DNA of 64,000 nucleotides, taken from assembly GCF_000003815.2 (NCBI RefSeq), contig NC_049988.1:23529926-23593925 (forward strand). The letters are read 5' to 3'. The position numbers were made by a program, and so were the translations under genes. The notes under the pieces are model-generated. The model was given only the letters and a program-made list of their open reading frames with translations, did no database searches and was not told where the DNA came from. Positions 35,286 through 45,431 of the stretch are shown here, one piece after another (the first letter of the stretch is position 1; each line of letters opens with the position of its first letter). This DNA is from Branchiostoma floridae. Taxonomy: Eukaryota > Chordata > Leptocardii > Amphioxiformes > Branchiostomatidae.

Positions 35286-35870
35286 TTTCATTGAGATAAC
35301 ATTAGCAATAAAAGCGCAGGCTGCAGAAATATTCTAAAGCACAAAATAAAAAAGAGGGACAATGTCGATTCTTTTCACAGTTATTTGGAATAGAATAGTT
35401 TCGGTTCCCGTAGCATAATTAGATCTAACCTTCTTTCATTTGATTTTGACAGTCAAATTATTCTCAAAACATTTCTCATACGTTCAGTCTGTTTACAATT
35501 TCAACACACATATTCAAGAAGTATCGTCTTACTGAAATGATATATGTACCTGCATAATGTAGAAAACTAAGATGATCGTCTTTCACTGCTTCCAAGGATG
35601 GAGTTGTATACAACATTCAGTAATCCCTCGGTAATGAGAATCAACCTAGCATAGAGAAGCCATTTTTATTTCACAATTCGGCAGTACAGTATCATTAAGT
35701 TAATGAACTAGAAAGGCCGACATTTGCTTGAGAGCAAATACAGCATATTTCAGCCATACCCCTCCTCATGCAACAGTAGACTATTTCAAAATCACCCATT
35801 TGAAAAATCACTTTTACTAATGACGGTTTAACCCAAAAATGAATCTAACAAAATTCCCCCGTTCAAGAAT
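35286..35870. other. Non-coding, nothing recognised
   Basis: AT-rich sequence without an exon, repeat unit or RNA gene that I can support. Confidence 0.4.
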
Positions 35871-37190
35871 GGACTCCAGTGCACCCTATGTGAATTTGCA
35901 CAATAGACCAGTCCAAAAATACTCCCACTGAAACCTTGGCCTTTTGACCCTATCTAGACCAGGGGGGGGGCTAAAAGTGCCCGCGTCGAATTTGACGTCG
36001 TATAACTAGTGAACGACGTGTGCTAGGACTACGAAACTTGGTGACTTTTCCTAAAATATTGTTGGCAATAATTCTGCGAAAAAAGTTTTTGTTTGTGATT
36101 TTTCGTGTTGCCATGGCAACGGGTTTCTGACAGGCATATTTTCCCAAATTTACTAATTTCAGTTTGAATTATGGGATATCATGGTTTAATTGCATGATCA
36201 AACTTGTTTATTTATATAATTAACATCCTGTGTAATTTTAAGTAATATTTTCATTTAGATATTTATAATTTATGCTAATTTGATGACGTCATGGGTCAAA
36301 ATCCAAGATGGCGGACATTGTCATTTTCAACGAAAAATACATGTAATTTTTACTCAAATACCGTCAAAATCTTTTATTTTGTTACAAAACACAATCACTT
36401 GATCATTTTCAGTCCATCTCTATTGGGTTTTGGGGTTATATGTGGAAAAAGTCGTATTTTAGAAAATTCACGGTTGTCGATCCAAGATGGCGGACAAATG
36501 ACGTCATTTTGTGACGTCACATAGACGTCAGTGTCGACGCCATTGGCAACATAAGACTTGGCAGACTTAGACACCAATAAGATAAGCTTTATTGTCATCA
36601 TTTTGCTCAATAAATTTAGATATAGCGGAAATTTAATATTTTGACGATTTTAGCCCAAAATATGACATTATGACGTCATAATTACGTCATATTACGTCAT
36701 AACGATACCAAAATTACAGAAAATCTAAAACTCTACTAGAACATCACCCCCTCCAAATTTGATGATCGTAACTCAAGCCGTTTTGAAAATACGACGGGGG
36801 GGGGTCAAAAGAGCCCCCCCTTGGTCCCAGGGATCCCAAAAAAGCCTGGTCTAGAAAGGGTTTGAATAAGAAACCAAATCCAAAATTGAATTTAGCAAAA
36901 AAGGTCCCAGTGAATGAAAAGGTAATTAGACACTTCCACTAAAAATTGAATTTTGAATCATCACCCGTCCAAAACTGAATTTGAAAAAATCCCCCTTCCG
37001 TGTGCAAAAATGGATTCTTCCATGTAAAGTAGAGCAGTCCAAAAATACATCCGCTTAAATAGGACTTTGACATAATCACTGAAGTCCAAAAAAATGGATT
37101 TTTAAAAACCATGCAAGAATGGACTCTTCCAGGACAACCATGTAAAATTGCAAATTAGACCAGTCCAAAAATAACACTACTGAAAGACTT
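35871..37190. repeat. Degenerate ~120-130 bp tandem array split by a piggyBac-like element
   Basis: The unit contains 'aatggactcttcca', 'agaccagtccaaaaatac' and 'aggactttgac'. It is seen at about 35870-35947, 36990-37085 and 37110-37195. The element at 35948-36860 sits after the TTTGA of the first unit. Confidence 0.65.
35948..36860. mobile_element. Second piggyBac-like non-autonomous element
   Basis: The termini are CCCTATCTAGACCAGG and CCTGGTCTAGAAAGGG, flanked on both sides by TTTGA. It is 913 bp long. Its interior is an inverted relative of 25403-26374: both carry 'tttataatttatgctaattt' next to TGACGTCA, a GTTGCCATGGCAAC palindrome, CCAAGATGGCGG and 'acgaaacttggtga'. Four perfect TGACGTCA sites lie at 36284, 36499, 36512 and 36671. 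The flank is TTTGA rather than TTAA, so either the target rule is relaxed or the site has mutated. Confidence 0.75.
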
Positions 37191-37199
37191 TGACAAACT

Positions 37200-37960
37200 A
37201 GAAGTCACCTTAAGGTCAATGACCCCTCTGGCTATTGGAAAATGACAAAAAGATCCCCAAATATATCATTTTGAAGTAGTTTATGCCAAAAATTATACAT
37301 GTGCCATTTGAATAAATATCTAGTGCACCCTTTTACCGAAATTTAGGTCATTTGGTTTTAAAACCAGAGCACAAGAGTCAAAAGTGTACGATTTTGGTCA
37401 TAAAATGGCCAGATAATCGCAGAATTAAGCATTTTGTTGTACTGTATGCCTCAAGTGTTAATGAATCCATGTGCGCATATGTCTAGGGCACTCCTATACT
37501 AAATTTCAGGTCATCCGGTTCTAAAACCAGGGTACAGGAGCCAAAAGTGTCCTTTTTTGGTCAAAAAATGACCAAAAAATCGCAAAAATAAGCATTTTGT
37601 TATACTGTACACCAAAAGTGATATTGAATTTATATGGGGGAATTATCAAGGCACATCTGTGCCAAATTTCAGCTCATTTTGTTATAATACCAGGGTACAG
37701 GGGGCTAAAATATACAGTTTTGGTCTTAAGATGACCAAAAAAAAAATAAAATCATTTTAAAGGCAGATATGAAAAAGGAAAAAAATCTGGGAGTATTGCC
37801 CCACTCTACCCTTGTGCCAAATTTCAAGTCATTCGGTTCAGGAACAACGGAGATACCGTGTTTTGAAGATTTGACAGGAGAAAGAAAGAAGAAACATTAC
37901 GAATACAATATCTTTCACCATACCTATGATATGGCTGAAATATAACAACTGCACAGAAGG
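37200..37960. repeat. Tandem ~160-bp repeat, four degenerate units
   Basis: The unit core 'aggtcatccggttctaaaac' followed by 'cagggtacaggagccaaaag' recurs at about 37346, 37509, 37672 and 37826 (steps 163, 163, 154), each preceded by 'tgccaaatttc'. It ends with 'acaatatctttcaccatacc'. This resembles dispersed repeats common in marine invertebrates. No coding potential. Confidence 0.7.
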
Positions 37961-39793
37961 ATGCAATAAGAAGTTATCATTAAACAATTAAACATAATTA
38001 TTTCTAAAAAAAATAACAGACAGGTTTGATATCACCGTCACGTCTGGATTTGCAACGTAGGTTGCATATATTGCCAAGTGTTTTATTTGCCCAGGGCAAT
38101 TCTAAGTTAACGTTACCAATCAAAGACAATGTCTTTGCTCAAATGACTCATACACCCTTTATCTTTGACATGTAAGTTATGGACCTCACCATTTTCTGAC
38201 AAAAGTCGGAAGCTCATGAGAGTGAAGAAGTCACAAGTATCTGAAAAATTAGAACTCACTCACGAAAAAATGGCTCTGGCGTTTGACACCCTTCCCCTTC
38301 GTTGGCAGTCTACTCTGGGTGACGCACAGCCTGGTTGATGTGACGAGTAAAATAGAGCCGACCAATCGAGGTTGTCGGTTGTTTTCAGACTTTGTCCAGT
38401 TGGTCAACTGTTTATCAATTGATCTATTTGAAGTGTGGTACTAAAGCTATGCGGAGCAGTGGGCGACACACGCTCCTTGTGAACTTTACTTGGGCCACGC
38501 TTTTTAATTCATTGGTTCGTCAATTTTTATTTTAAAAAGAAATATAAACTGACAAAGGCTTACACTTAGGCCATGTTGAGTTGATTATATGGATAATGCG
38601 TGTGAATAAAAAGAAATTTGACAAAAACAAAGATGCCCTCATTATGAAATCTAAGTGGTCCGAAGAAGGTTGAACAAATGACTGAACACAGAATAAAGTA
38701 TAACTGTTACCAATAAAGTATTTTTTTTTACATGACCTTTGACCTTGGAATATTCTATAACGCTTTCCAATATTTGTTTTTGCCATCCACGGCATATATT
38801 TGTACGATCTACAATGTGTTTTTTGTTTTTGTTTTTGGAAATGGCCAAATCTTGATGCCCGCGCGGATCTCATCCATTTAATCAAATAAACATGGCCATA
38901 GAGAAATAAAAAAAGAACAAATAAATTCTCACAGGTGGCTTACTCCCCATTCTTAAAACATGTCTAAGCCACTTTTCTTAAGTATAAAAACTGCGAGTTG
39001 GATGTGCATTGAATATACATGTAATTGGTAGTCTTGTGATTTTTATCAGGTTGTAATTATAAGAAACNNNNNNNNNNNNNNNNNNNNNNNNNNNNNNNNN
39101 NNNNNNNNNNNNNNNNNNNNNNNNNNNNNNNNNNNNNNNNNNNNNNNNNNNNNNNNNNNNNNNNNNNTTTCGCAATAAAGTTATTCTATGATATACATGT
39201 AGTCAAGATTTAAAAACAACTCCCTTCTACAAACTGCAGTGCGAAGTAGAACCACTTAGAATCGCCGTTGGGAGGTTACAGACTTTCACTCGAACGCTGG
39301 CTATGTAGATAATATTCAGTTATGTATAAAGAACTTTGTTTTCCGTGTTTTGCCATCCAGATAGAACTATTAACGAATCATAGTCTGTTTATATTGAACA
39401 ATCCCAACCCCACTTTCCCATATTTGGATCTACAGCTTCACTCACTCGGTGGCGTATTACAATGGACGTTGTTAGGAATGTGTTTTACTAACCAGGTGAA
39501 ACTATGAACAGATCATATAGTCCGGCTGTCTTGACCAATACCAAACCCGCATTCCCGTATTTGGGCTTCGCTCACTCGGAGATCCTCGGAGGTTTATTCG
39601 CTAGATTTTGATTACTAGCCATGCATTGTAGTCTGACATTTTTATCCCCATTGTAAATAAAACACGTTTTGCCAAGAATCGGTACCTACAGGATCCATGT
39701 CCTTGAAACGGGGATATGTTTTGAACTCAACATTTCTCACATCAGCTATGGACGTATTAACCTTTGAACCATAACCCCTGACCCCGAGCGTAC
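37961..39793. other. Intergenic or intron, nothing recognised
   Basis: No exon was recognised, including the next AASS exons expected on the minus strand to the left of 39794; they may be in the gap at 39068-39167 or outside the window. Confidence 0.35.
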
Positions 39794-41252
39794 CATTTCC
39801 CAGACGTAGGGCAGCAGCTGGTTCCCAAAGATGTCCGTAGCCTCTCGCGGCAGCTGCGCTGGGAGGTTGTCCACCGAGCAGACCACAACACCACCCCCCA
39901 TGATCCTTTGGGGGAACAACACATGTGTATTAGCGTTACGTAGAAAATACCTCTTAGTACCGAAATAAACATGACAATAAAAAAAAATGGGCTGAATGGA
40001 CTCCACATAATTTTGAGGTTGACATCTTAGCAAAAGCAGGGCGGTTTAGGTTTCTACCGCCAGGGGTCGCCTTTGCATGGACACGACAAATCAGCGTTCA
40101 GCAAAAGTGGAAGTCCCGGTACTGAGAGGTATACATATAAGAAACACGTGCGCATAATAGTCTGTAATACTGGGCTAATCCCAGTATCTTTATCTTATGG
40201 TTATCATATTTATCTTCTGATTTTTAGTCGCACTTTATCCAAAACTACTAATTTATAACGGACACATGGCGTTTAACTTTGCAATCCTACCTGTATATAT
40301 TTCTACCGGTCCATATATAAATTGAGTACAATGCTAAACTTTCTTCAAACACAAAAGTACACATGGATCAAATTTACAAAGACCACTTTAGCCTTTGCAG
40401 GATCAATACTGATGACTAATCACTTCAGAATAGGGCTGGGTATCGGTACAGCGTACCGGTACAAAACCGGTTTTTCTTATTGGACCGGTCCAGAAAAACC
40501 GGACCTGAAAAGATTAGGTGGACCGGATGTTGGACCGATTAGAAAATTAACATCATCATCATCATCATCATCGGTCGACGTGATCAAATGTAGACATGTT
40601 CGCACATGTCTACACACGACGGGGTAATACCGCCCCTTACGGGCGGGGTGACATACCCTTTCGTAGGCTAATTACAAGACGGGGATGCGCCAGGTCTCCC
40701 GCAGTTAGCGTTGAAGGATTTTAAAAGGCCAGTGTAAGTCTAATACTCCACCAAACAGATCTCTTTGTAGTGAAATGGACCATTGGTATGAGTCATACTG
40801 CATTAGGTCCAGGTTCAGGTCCGGACCTGGACCTGATCCTTTGGACCTGAACCGGACCTGGACCTGAATTTTCTGTACCGGTACCCAGCCCTACTTCAGA
40901 ACATAAACTCGAAGTCCCTAAAATCAGCTATATCAATAAATGACTTTATCTCCAATAAATTTTTGTCATTACTGATACTAATAACATGCACGATGGTACA
41001 CAAAAAATGGAGGAAAGGAACACGTGCGCATAATAGTCTGTAATGTTCAACGCAGTTGGTCAACAGACATTTGCATAGAGAAGCACAAACTGTTTCAATG
41101 CATGTCTTAAAAATTTCAAACTGATGACCGTACCCTGGTTCAGATTTTGTACCGTCAGACACTTCAAACGGGCTGTCCATGGAGGTGCATCGGGTCATGA
41201 ACTCCAGCGACCCGCCTTCGTCTGCCGAGATGTCGCTCACAGCGATCAGCCG
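39794..41252 (-). CDS. AASS: Alpha-aminoadipic semialdehyde synthase (LKR half), two exons
   Basis: Exon 41134-41252 (acceptor cttgccccag, donor GTACGG) encodes RLIAVSDISADEGGSLEFMT and continues to KSEP. Exon 39794-39905 (acceptor ttccccCAAAG, donor GTACGC) encodes MGGGVVVCSVDNLPAQLPRE and continues ATDIFGNQLLPYVWEM. They join in phase, completing one Gly codon. The phrases DISAD.GGS.EFMT and VDNLPAQLPREAT belong to the lysine-ketoglutarate reductase half of AASS (known for the family). AASS is the bifunctional mitochondrial enzyme that condenses lysine with 2-oxoglutarate to saccharopine and then splits saccharopine in the first two steps of lysine breakdown. The 1.2-kb intron contains a hAT MITE. 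Other exons are not in view; the upstream side meets a minisatellite and a gap. Confidence 0.9.
40431..40893 (+). mobile_element. Non-autonomous hAT-type element (MITE), copy 2, with perfect 8-bp target duplication
   Basis: The termini are TAGGGCTGGGTATCGGTAC and GTACCGGTACCCAGCCCTA. Flanks are CTTCAGAA on both sides (40423-40430 and 40894-40901), the 8-bp duplication that marks the hAT superfamily. Its middle (about 40550-40725) differs from copy 1 and holds (ATC)n plus a segment related to 52578-52665. It lies inside the AASS intron. Confidence 0.9.
40550..40725 (+). repeat. ATC microsatellite plus dispersed repeat segment inside the hAT element
   Basis: Seven ATC steps are followed by 'acatgttcgcacatgt' and a 'cgacggggtaataccgcccc' stretch ending in 'ttacgggcggggtgacata'. 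The last parts recur as the reverse complement at about 52578-52665. Two locations with the same segment suggest a small mobile repeat of unknown type. Confidence 0.6.
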
Positions 41253-41255
41253 CTG

Positions 41256-41321
41256 GGGCAAGCGGGGATATCCGGGAACTTCGTTGGGACATCCGGGACC
41301 TTCGTTGGGACATCCGGGAAC
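41256..41321. repeat. 21-bp minisatellite next to the AASS splice acceptor
   Basis: Three steps of 'cttcgttgggacatccggga' type, each 21 bp, run into the gap at 41322. On the gene strand they end only a few bases before the acceptor of the 41134-41252 exon. Confidence 0.75.
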
Positions 41322-41421
41322 NNNNNNNNNNNNNNNNNNNNNNNNNNNNNNNNNNNNNNNNNNNNNNNNNNNNNNNNNNNNNNNNNNNNNNNNNNNNNNN
41401 NNNNNNNNNNNNNNNNNNNNN

Positions 41422-42746
41422 CAATCAAATTAATGGCTTGATAGTGACAGTCGCAGATACGGAGGTAGTAACGTGAAGTTTTACTCAAACGTCGTTTTGT
41501 TTTATGGTAACGGTACCGTTCATATACGTACATAGTATGCATATGTACAAGAAAGCGACACAGAACTAAACATGGGCATGATAACTTTTGAGAGACCTTA
41601 AAGTACAATAACATTTATGGACCATCTAAGGTAAAAAAAAGTAACTTTAGCCTATTAGAAAAATAGGGTAGCTGTTGCCTTTTTTGAAAATAAAATGGCA
41701 AGAATTTATCTAGCAATAGAGATGCCTTATGCGACATTTACAGATGAGCAAGAAGAAGGGATAGGAAGTAGTGTGGAATATCGGTGAAAACCTGCGAGAC
41801 CTGTGTGATATTTTGCCTTAATTATGGGCACAGGCCTCTGCAGACTTCTTTCGGAAGGACGTCATTTTCTATATTTTATATTCCATTGTTTTTTTATATT
41901 GCGCAATGATACATGTTTGAAATCATGTGGACAATGAATAAGAAGATAGCGCGCAAATCAACACAAAAAGAACAACATTGGAAATCACCAGTCTCCCATA
42001 AGGTCTGCGCAAGAGGATGCAATAGACAGTAGCACGACACCTTTTCGGGCGCACATTTGGTCACAGAGGAATTATTCAAGTGATCCTTTTTTCGGTCGAT
42101 GTCATCAAAACTTAACTGCTTCTTTTCTATACGATCAACTTCACCAAGACACAGACAAACGCTAAATTTTGAAAAATGTACCTTTTCAGTCCTAATCGAA
42201 GAATTTGTCAGAAACGCAAAGAATGATTTTCAATACTGTAATGCAAGCTAATAATGCAATGAAGTCTTGTTTATAATTACGCACAACTCAGAAATTGATA
42301 AAGGAGGCATAGTTAACAATGGTAAAAATTCTACAACAATTCAATTGAATTTATACACCATTGACCGATGACAATGAATTACATAAATCATTAGCATGAT
42401 CGTTTATAAGTCACTTCAAAGTGTTTTAAGTTTACACATTTGTAACATACAGCTATCTGAAATAGCCTTTAGTATCGATATAATGCAATCTACTTTTTAC
42501 CGCTAATTGAAACGAAATCAAGCAGTTAAACTGTTTTCCAATTCTTACCTTTCTACTGAGGGAAAGCTGCTGATGTGCACAGAATTCTACAGATCTACAA
42601 AATCTCAATCTAACTTACGAATGAATCCAGGTTTGAAGCTTTCACTTATGCAGTCAGTCAACATAGATCGAACAGATACGGTGTCTCTCTTCATTGGACA
42701 TGCTGTTTGCGCAAGAAGAAGTTGTCGTCAACAAGGCGGAGGCGCC
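41422..42746. other. Non-coding, nothing recognised
   Basis: I see no exon or repeat that I can support. The sequence is AT-rich with a few short frames. Confidence 0.35.
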
Positions 42747-42782
42747 ATGGGATCGGGCCTGAGTAAATCCGCGCCTGGGTGA
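42747..42782 (+). CDS. Candidate first coding exon with N-myristoylation signal (weak)
   Basis: The ATG at 42747 has a perfect vertebrate-style context (GGCGCCATGG) and begins MGSGLSKSAPG. MGxxxS is the N-myristoyl-transferase recognition pattern. The frame meets TGA at 42780, so if real it must splice before that, for example at CTGG-GTGATA or CTGA-GTAAAT; neither donor is strong. No partner exon was found. The surrounding GC-rich stretch in an AT-rich region is the other support. Confidence 0.25.
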   Translation: MGSGLSKSAPG

Positions 42783-44342
42783 TACATGAATGTGCTTGTA
42801 TGTAAGTCTGGGGTGCTTTTCTGCTGCAATTTTTCTTATTCCATGTCGACTGTCATAGCTCTCTAAGTCGACATTCTATAATGACCACAGCGTTGTCCAG
42901 CACCCGCCTACGACACAGTGTTATAAAATACTTTGTTTCTTTATAACGCTTTATCCACGTTAAATAACGATATCATAAGGCCACACCACCTGGCAAGTTA
43001 CCTCTAGTCACAAATAACATTAAAACAGTCCAGTCTATTTCAACATCTTTAACCCCACCTTGTCCTGAGAAACCGAAGCCTTGTCCTTTTTTCCTAGGCC
43101 TGTTGCTGAATCTAGGTTTTACTGTATTTGCGAATATTTGTGACGAAAAAAAACCGAACATTCCTGTCGTAATTCCAACTTCGAATTCTTTCTTGTCTTT
43201 AATCCACAAAGTATATGGCAGTGTTGTGGTTAAAGTGTGGTGTATCAAGGTGTACTCGGTTTTTAGAGTGTATCATACAATGGGATGTGCGCGGCAGCCC
43301 ATGATAAGGATAAATCAGTCTAGTTCAGTTCGTCCTCAGTGAGATGACACAAAAATAAAGGCAAACTTAGACTGGGCAGTCTTTATCCTGAATATTGGAT
43401 GTAATGACCATTTACAAGCCTAGGACTATTATGCTGTAGATAAACATAACATACACCCACAAGTAATTAGGTTATAATTACCAATACATAATACATGTCC
43501 CATACATGTAAAAAAATCAGTAAAAAATTGAGAAGAACGAAACATATCTACATGTAATATTTCTTAGTCGATAAATATGCTACCATTTGTAGCATAAGCA
43601 TGAATGTTTGTAAATGTACTTTTACGAAACAAGCTATCATTCCANNNNNNNNNNNNNNNNNNNNNNNNNNNNNNNNNNNNNNNNNNNNNNNNNNNNNNNN
43701 NNNNNNNNNNNNNNNNNNNNNNNNNNNNNNNNNNNNNNNNNNNNTGTACTGGGTCATAGTTCAGAGGTATGACATCCATCAAATCACACTTGTGCCAGGC
43801 TTTAATACAATATAAAACTTACATGCACATAGTACCAGTATATATTACATAATGCTATCATTCCCTGATGATCAACTGCAATTTACTATCATATGAACAC
43901 TGTAAAATGCCATCATTGAAAAGTCATACAAAATATCCATCACAATTAACACATTCACCTTTTCTATCATGCTATATTTCAGATGCAATTCCTTCTTATC
44001 TCTTTGTCAATAATTTATAACATTTCATAACAATGTGATTATGTAATGTATACTAAATACTCTTCTATTATCATTTTCTGCACTCATATTTGGTAGGACA
44101 GATATGGCCAACAATTAATGCAACTTCAGAAGGCACCCATGGTATATGGCACATAATTTCAAATTATGACCATTACAGCAGAAACTTACTTTTTAATGAC
44201 ATATATATTACACATTTGTTATGTCCTGTCTTAAACATCTAGCTTCCTGTCATTTTTCCTTTAGTGAAATACATATACAATACATATGATAACCCTGTAG
44301 TTCATTTATGGTAGAAACTGGTGCTGTATTGTGACTAAAAGC
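42783..44342. other. Non-coding, nothing recognised
   Basis: No gene or repeat recognised on either side of the gap at 43645-43744. Confidence 0.35.
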
Positions 44343-44558
44343 TACTGCAGTAAATGCGGAAGCTTTCATGGTGGTTTGATATTCGCGTTTTTGTGCGGTG
44401 GCCGCTTCACCGCGAAATTAAAACCACTGCAAACATTTTTCCATGGCAGTAAGAGACTATAGTGCATGGTGCTGCCGCAAACTTAAAACCACCGCGAAAA
44501 GTCATTTTTCCCGCTACTGCGAAATAAAATCCCTGCGAAATTAAATGTAGTTACAGTA
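44343..44558. mobile_element. Short TA-flanked MITE, copy 1 (TACTGTAAATGC family)
   Basis: A 216-bp element bounded by TACTGCAGTAAATGC and ATGTAGTTACAGTA. The interior has inverted words of the CACCGCGAA / TTCGCGGTG type. It is about 75 percent like the copy at 50105-50316 by eye. The TA termini suggest Tc1/mariner-type mobilisation. Confidence 0.75.
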
Positions 44559-45289
44559 TTTGCCATGGCAAAAATGAATAGGAGAGATTGCAGAAAACAT
44601 TTTATGCAAGTAAGGACATAGAGATATACACATAATGCCATTATTTGTACCTTGTACAATTGTTCTGCAAGAAAGTTATTTTTCATTTATTTATAATGTC
44701 TATTGAGTCAATTTTTTCTTCAAAATGACTAGCTTAGTATGTTAGTACTGCAATACATAGAAAGCTCATAAGGGTGTTATTTTTCCCCCTCATCTGTCTC
44801 AAGTCCTGCGCACTATTAATAAATCACCCCACCCTCTACCATCCCTCAAGAGTCAACCACTAGTGGTCTATTTCATAAGGAAGGTAGTGCTACAGCTTAT
44901 GCAGAAAGACCCAACAGAAGGCTTTTATTGACAGCTTTGTGTTACATGTACAGGGTCCAACAGCAGTAGACTTGCACTACAGCCCTTTGTTGTAGATAAC
45001 AGTTAACTCCTGGGTAGCCGCCTGAATCTCAGGTTCAAGTTTGGAAGTAGATATCTGTAAATGTGGACAAATACATTTTATTAAAGCTTGATTCAAAGCA
45101 AGTTTATCATCATCATCATCATCATCACCATGTGAGGTAGTCTGCCCAGACAAAATCTACTCTACTTCATCATCTTTCATATTCAGGCCCTGCTTTGCAA
45201 ATTCATAAAACATCAGGCGGGACTGTCAGTAATTTGAACTATTTGGTTATCTTTGTAAGTGCACAAAATGCACCACTTGCACTCACCTT
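44559..45289. other. Non-coding, with an ATC microsatellite
   Basis: Contains (ATC)n at about 45104-45126. No gene recognised. Confidence 0.4.
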
Positions 45290-45431
45290 TTAGTGTATTC
45301 CTTGATTATTATGAACTTCACCAATCGTAAGNNNNNNNNNNNNNNNNNNNNNNNNNNNNNNNNNNNNNNNNNNNNNNNNNNNNNNNNNNNNNNNNNNNNN
45401 NNNNNNNNNNNNNNNNNNNNNNNNNNNNNNN

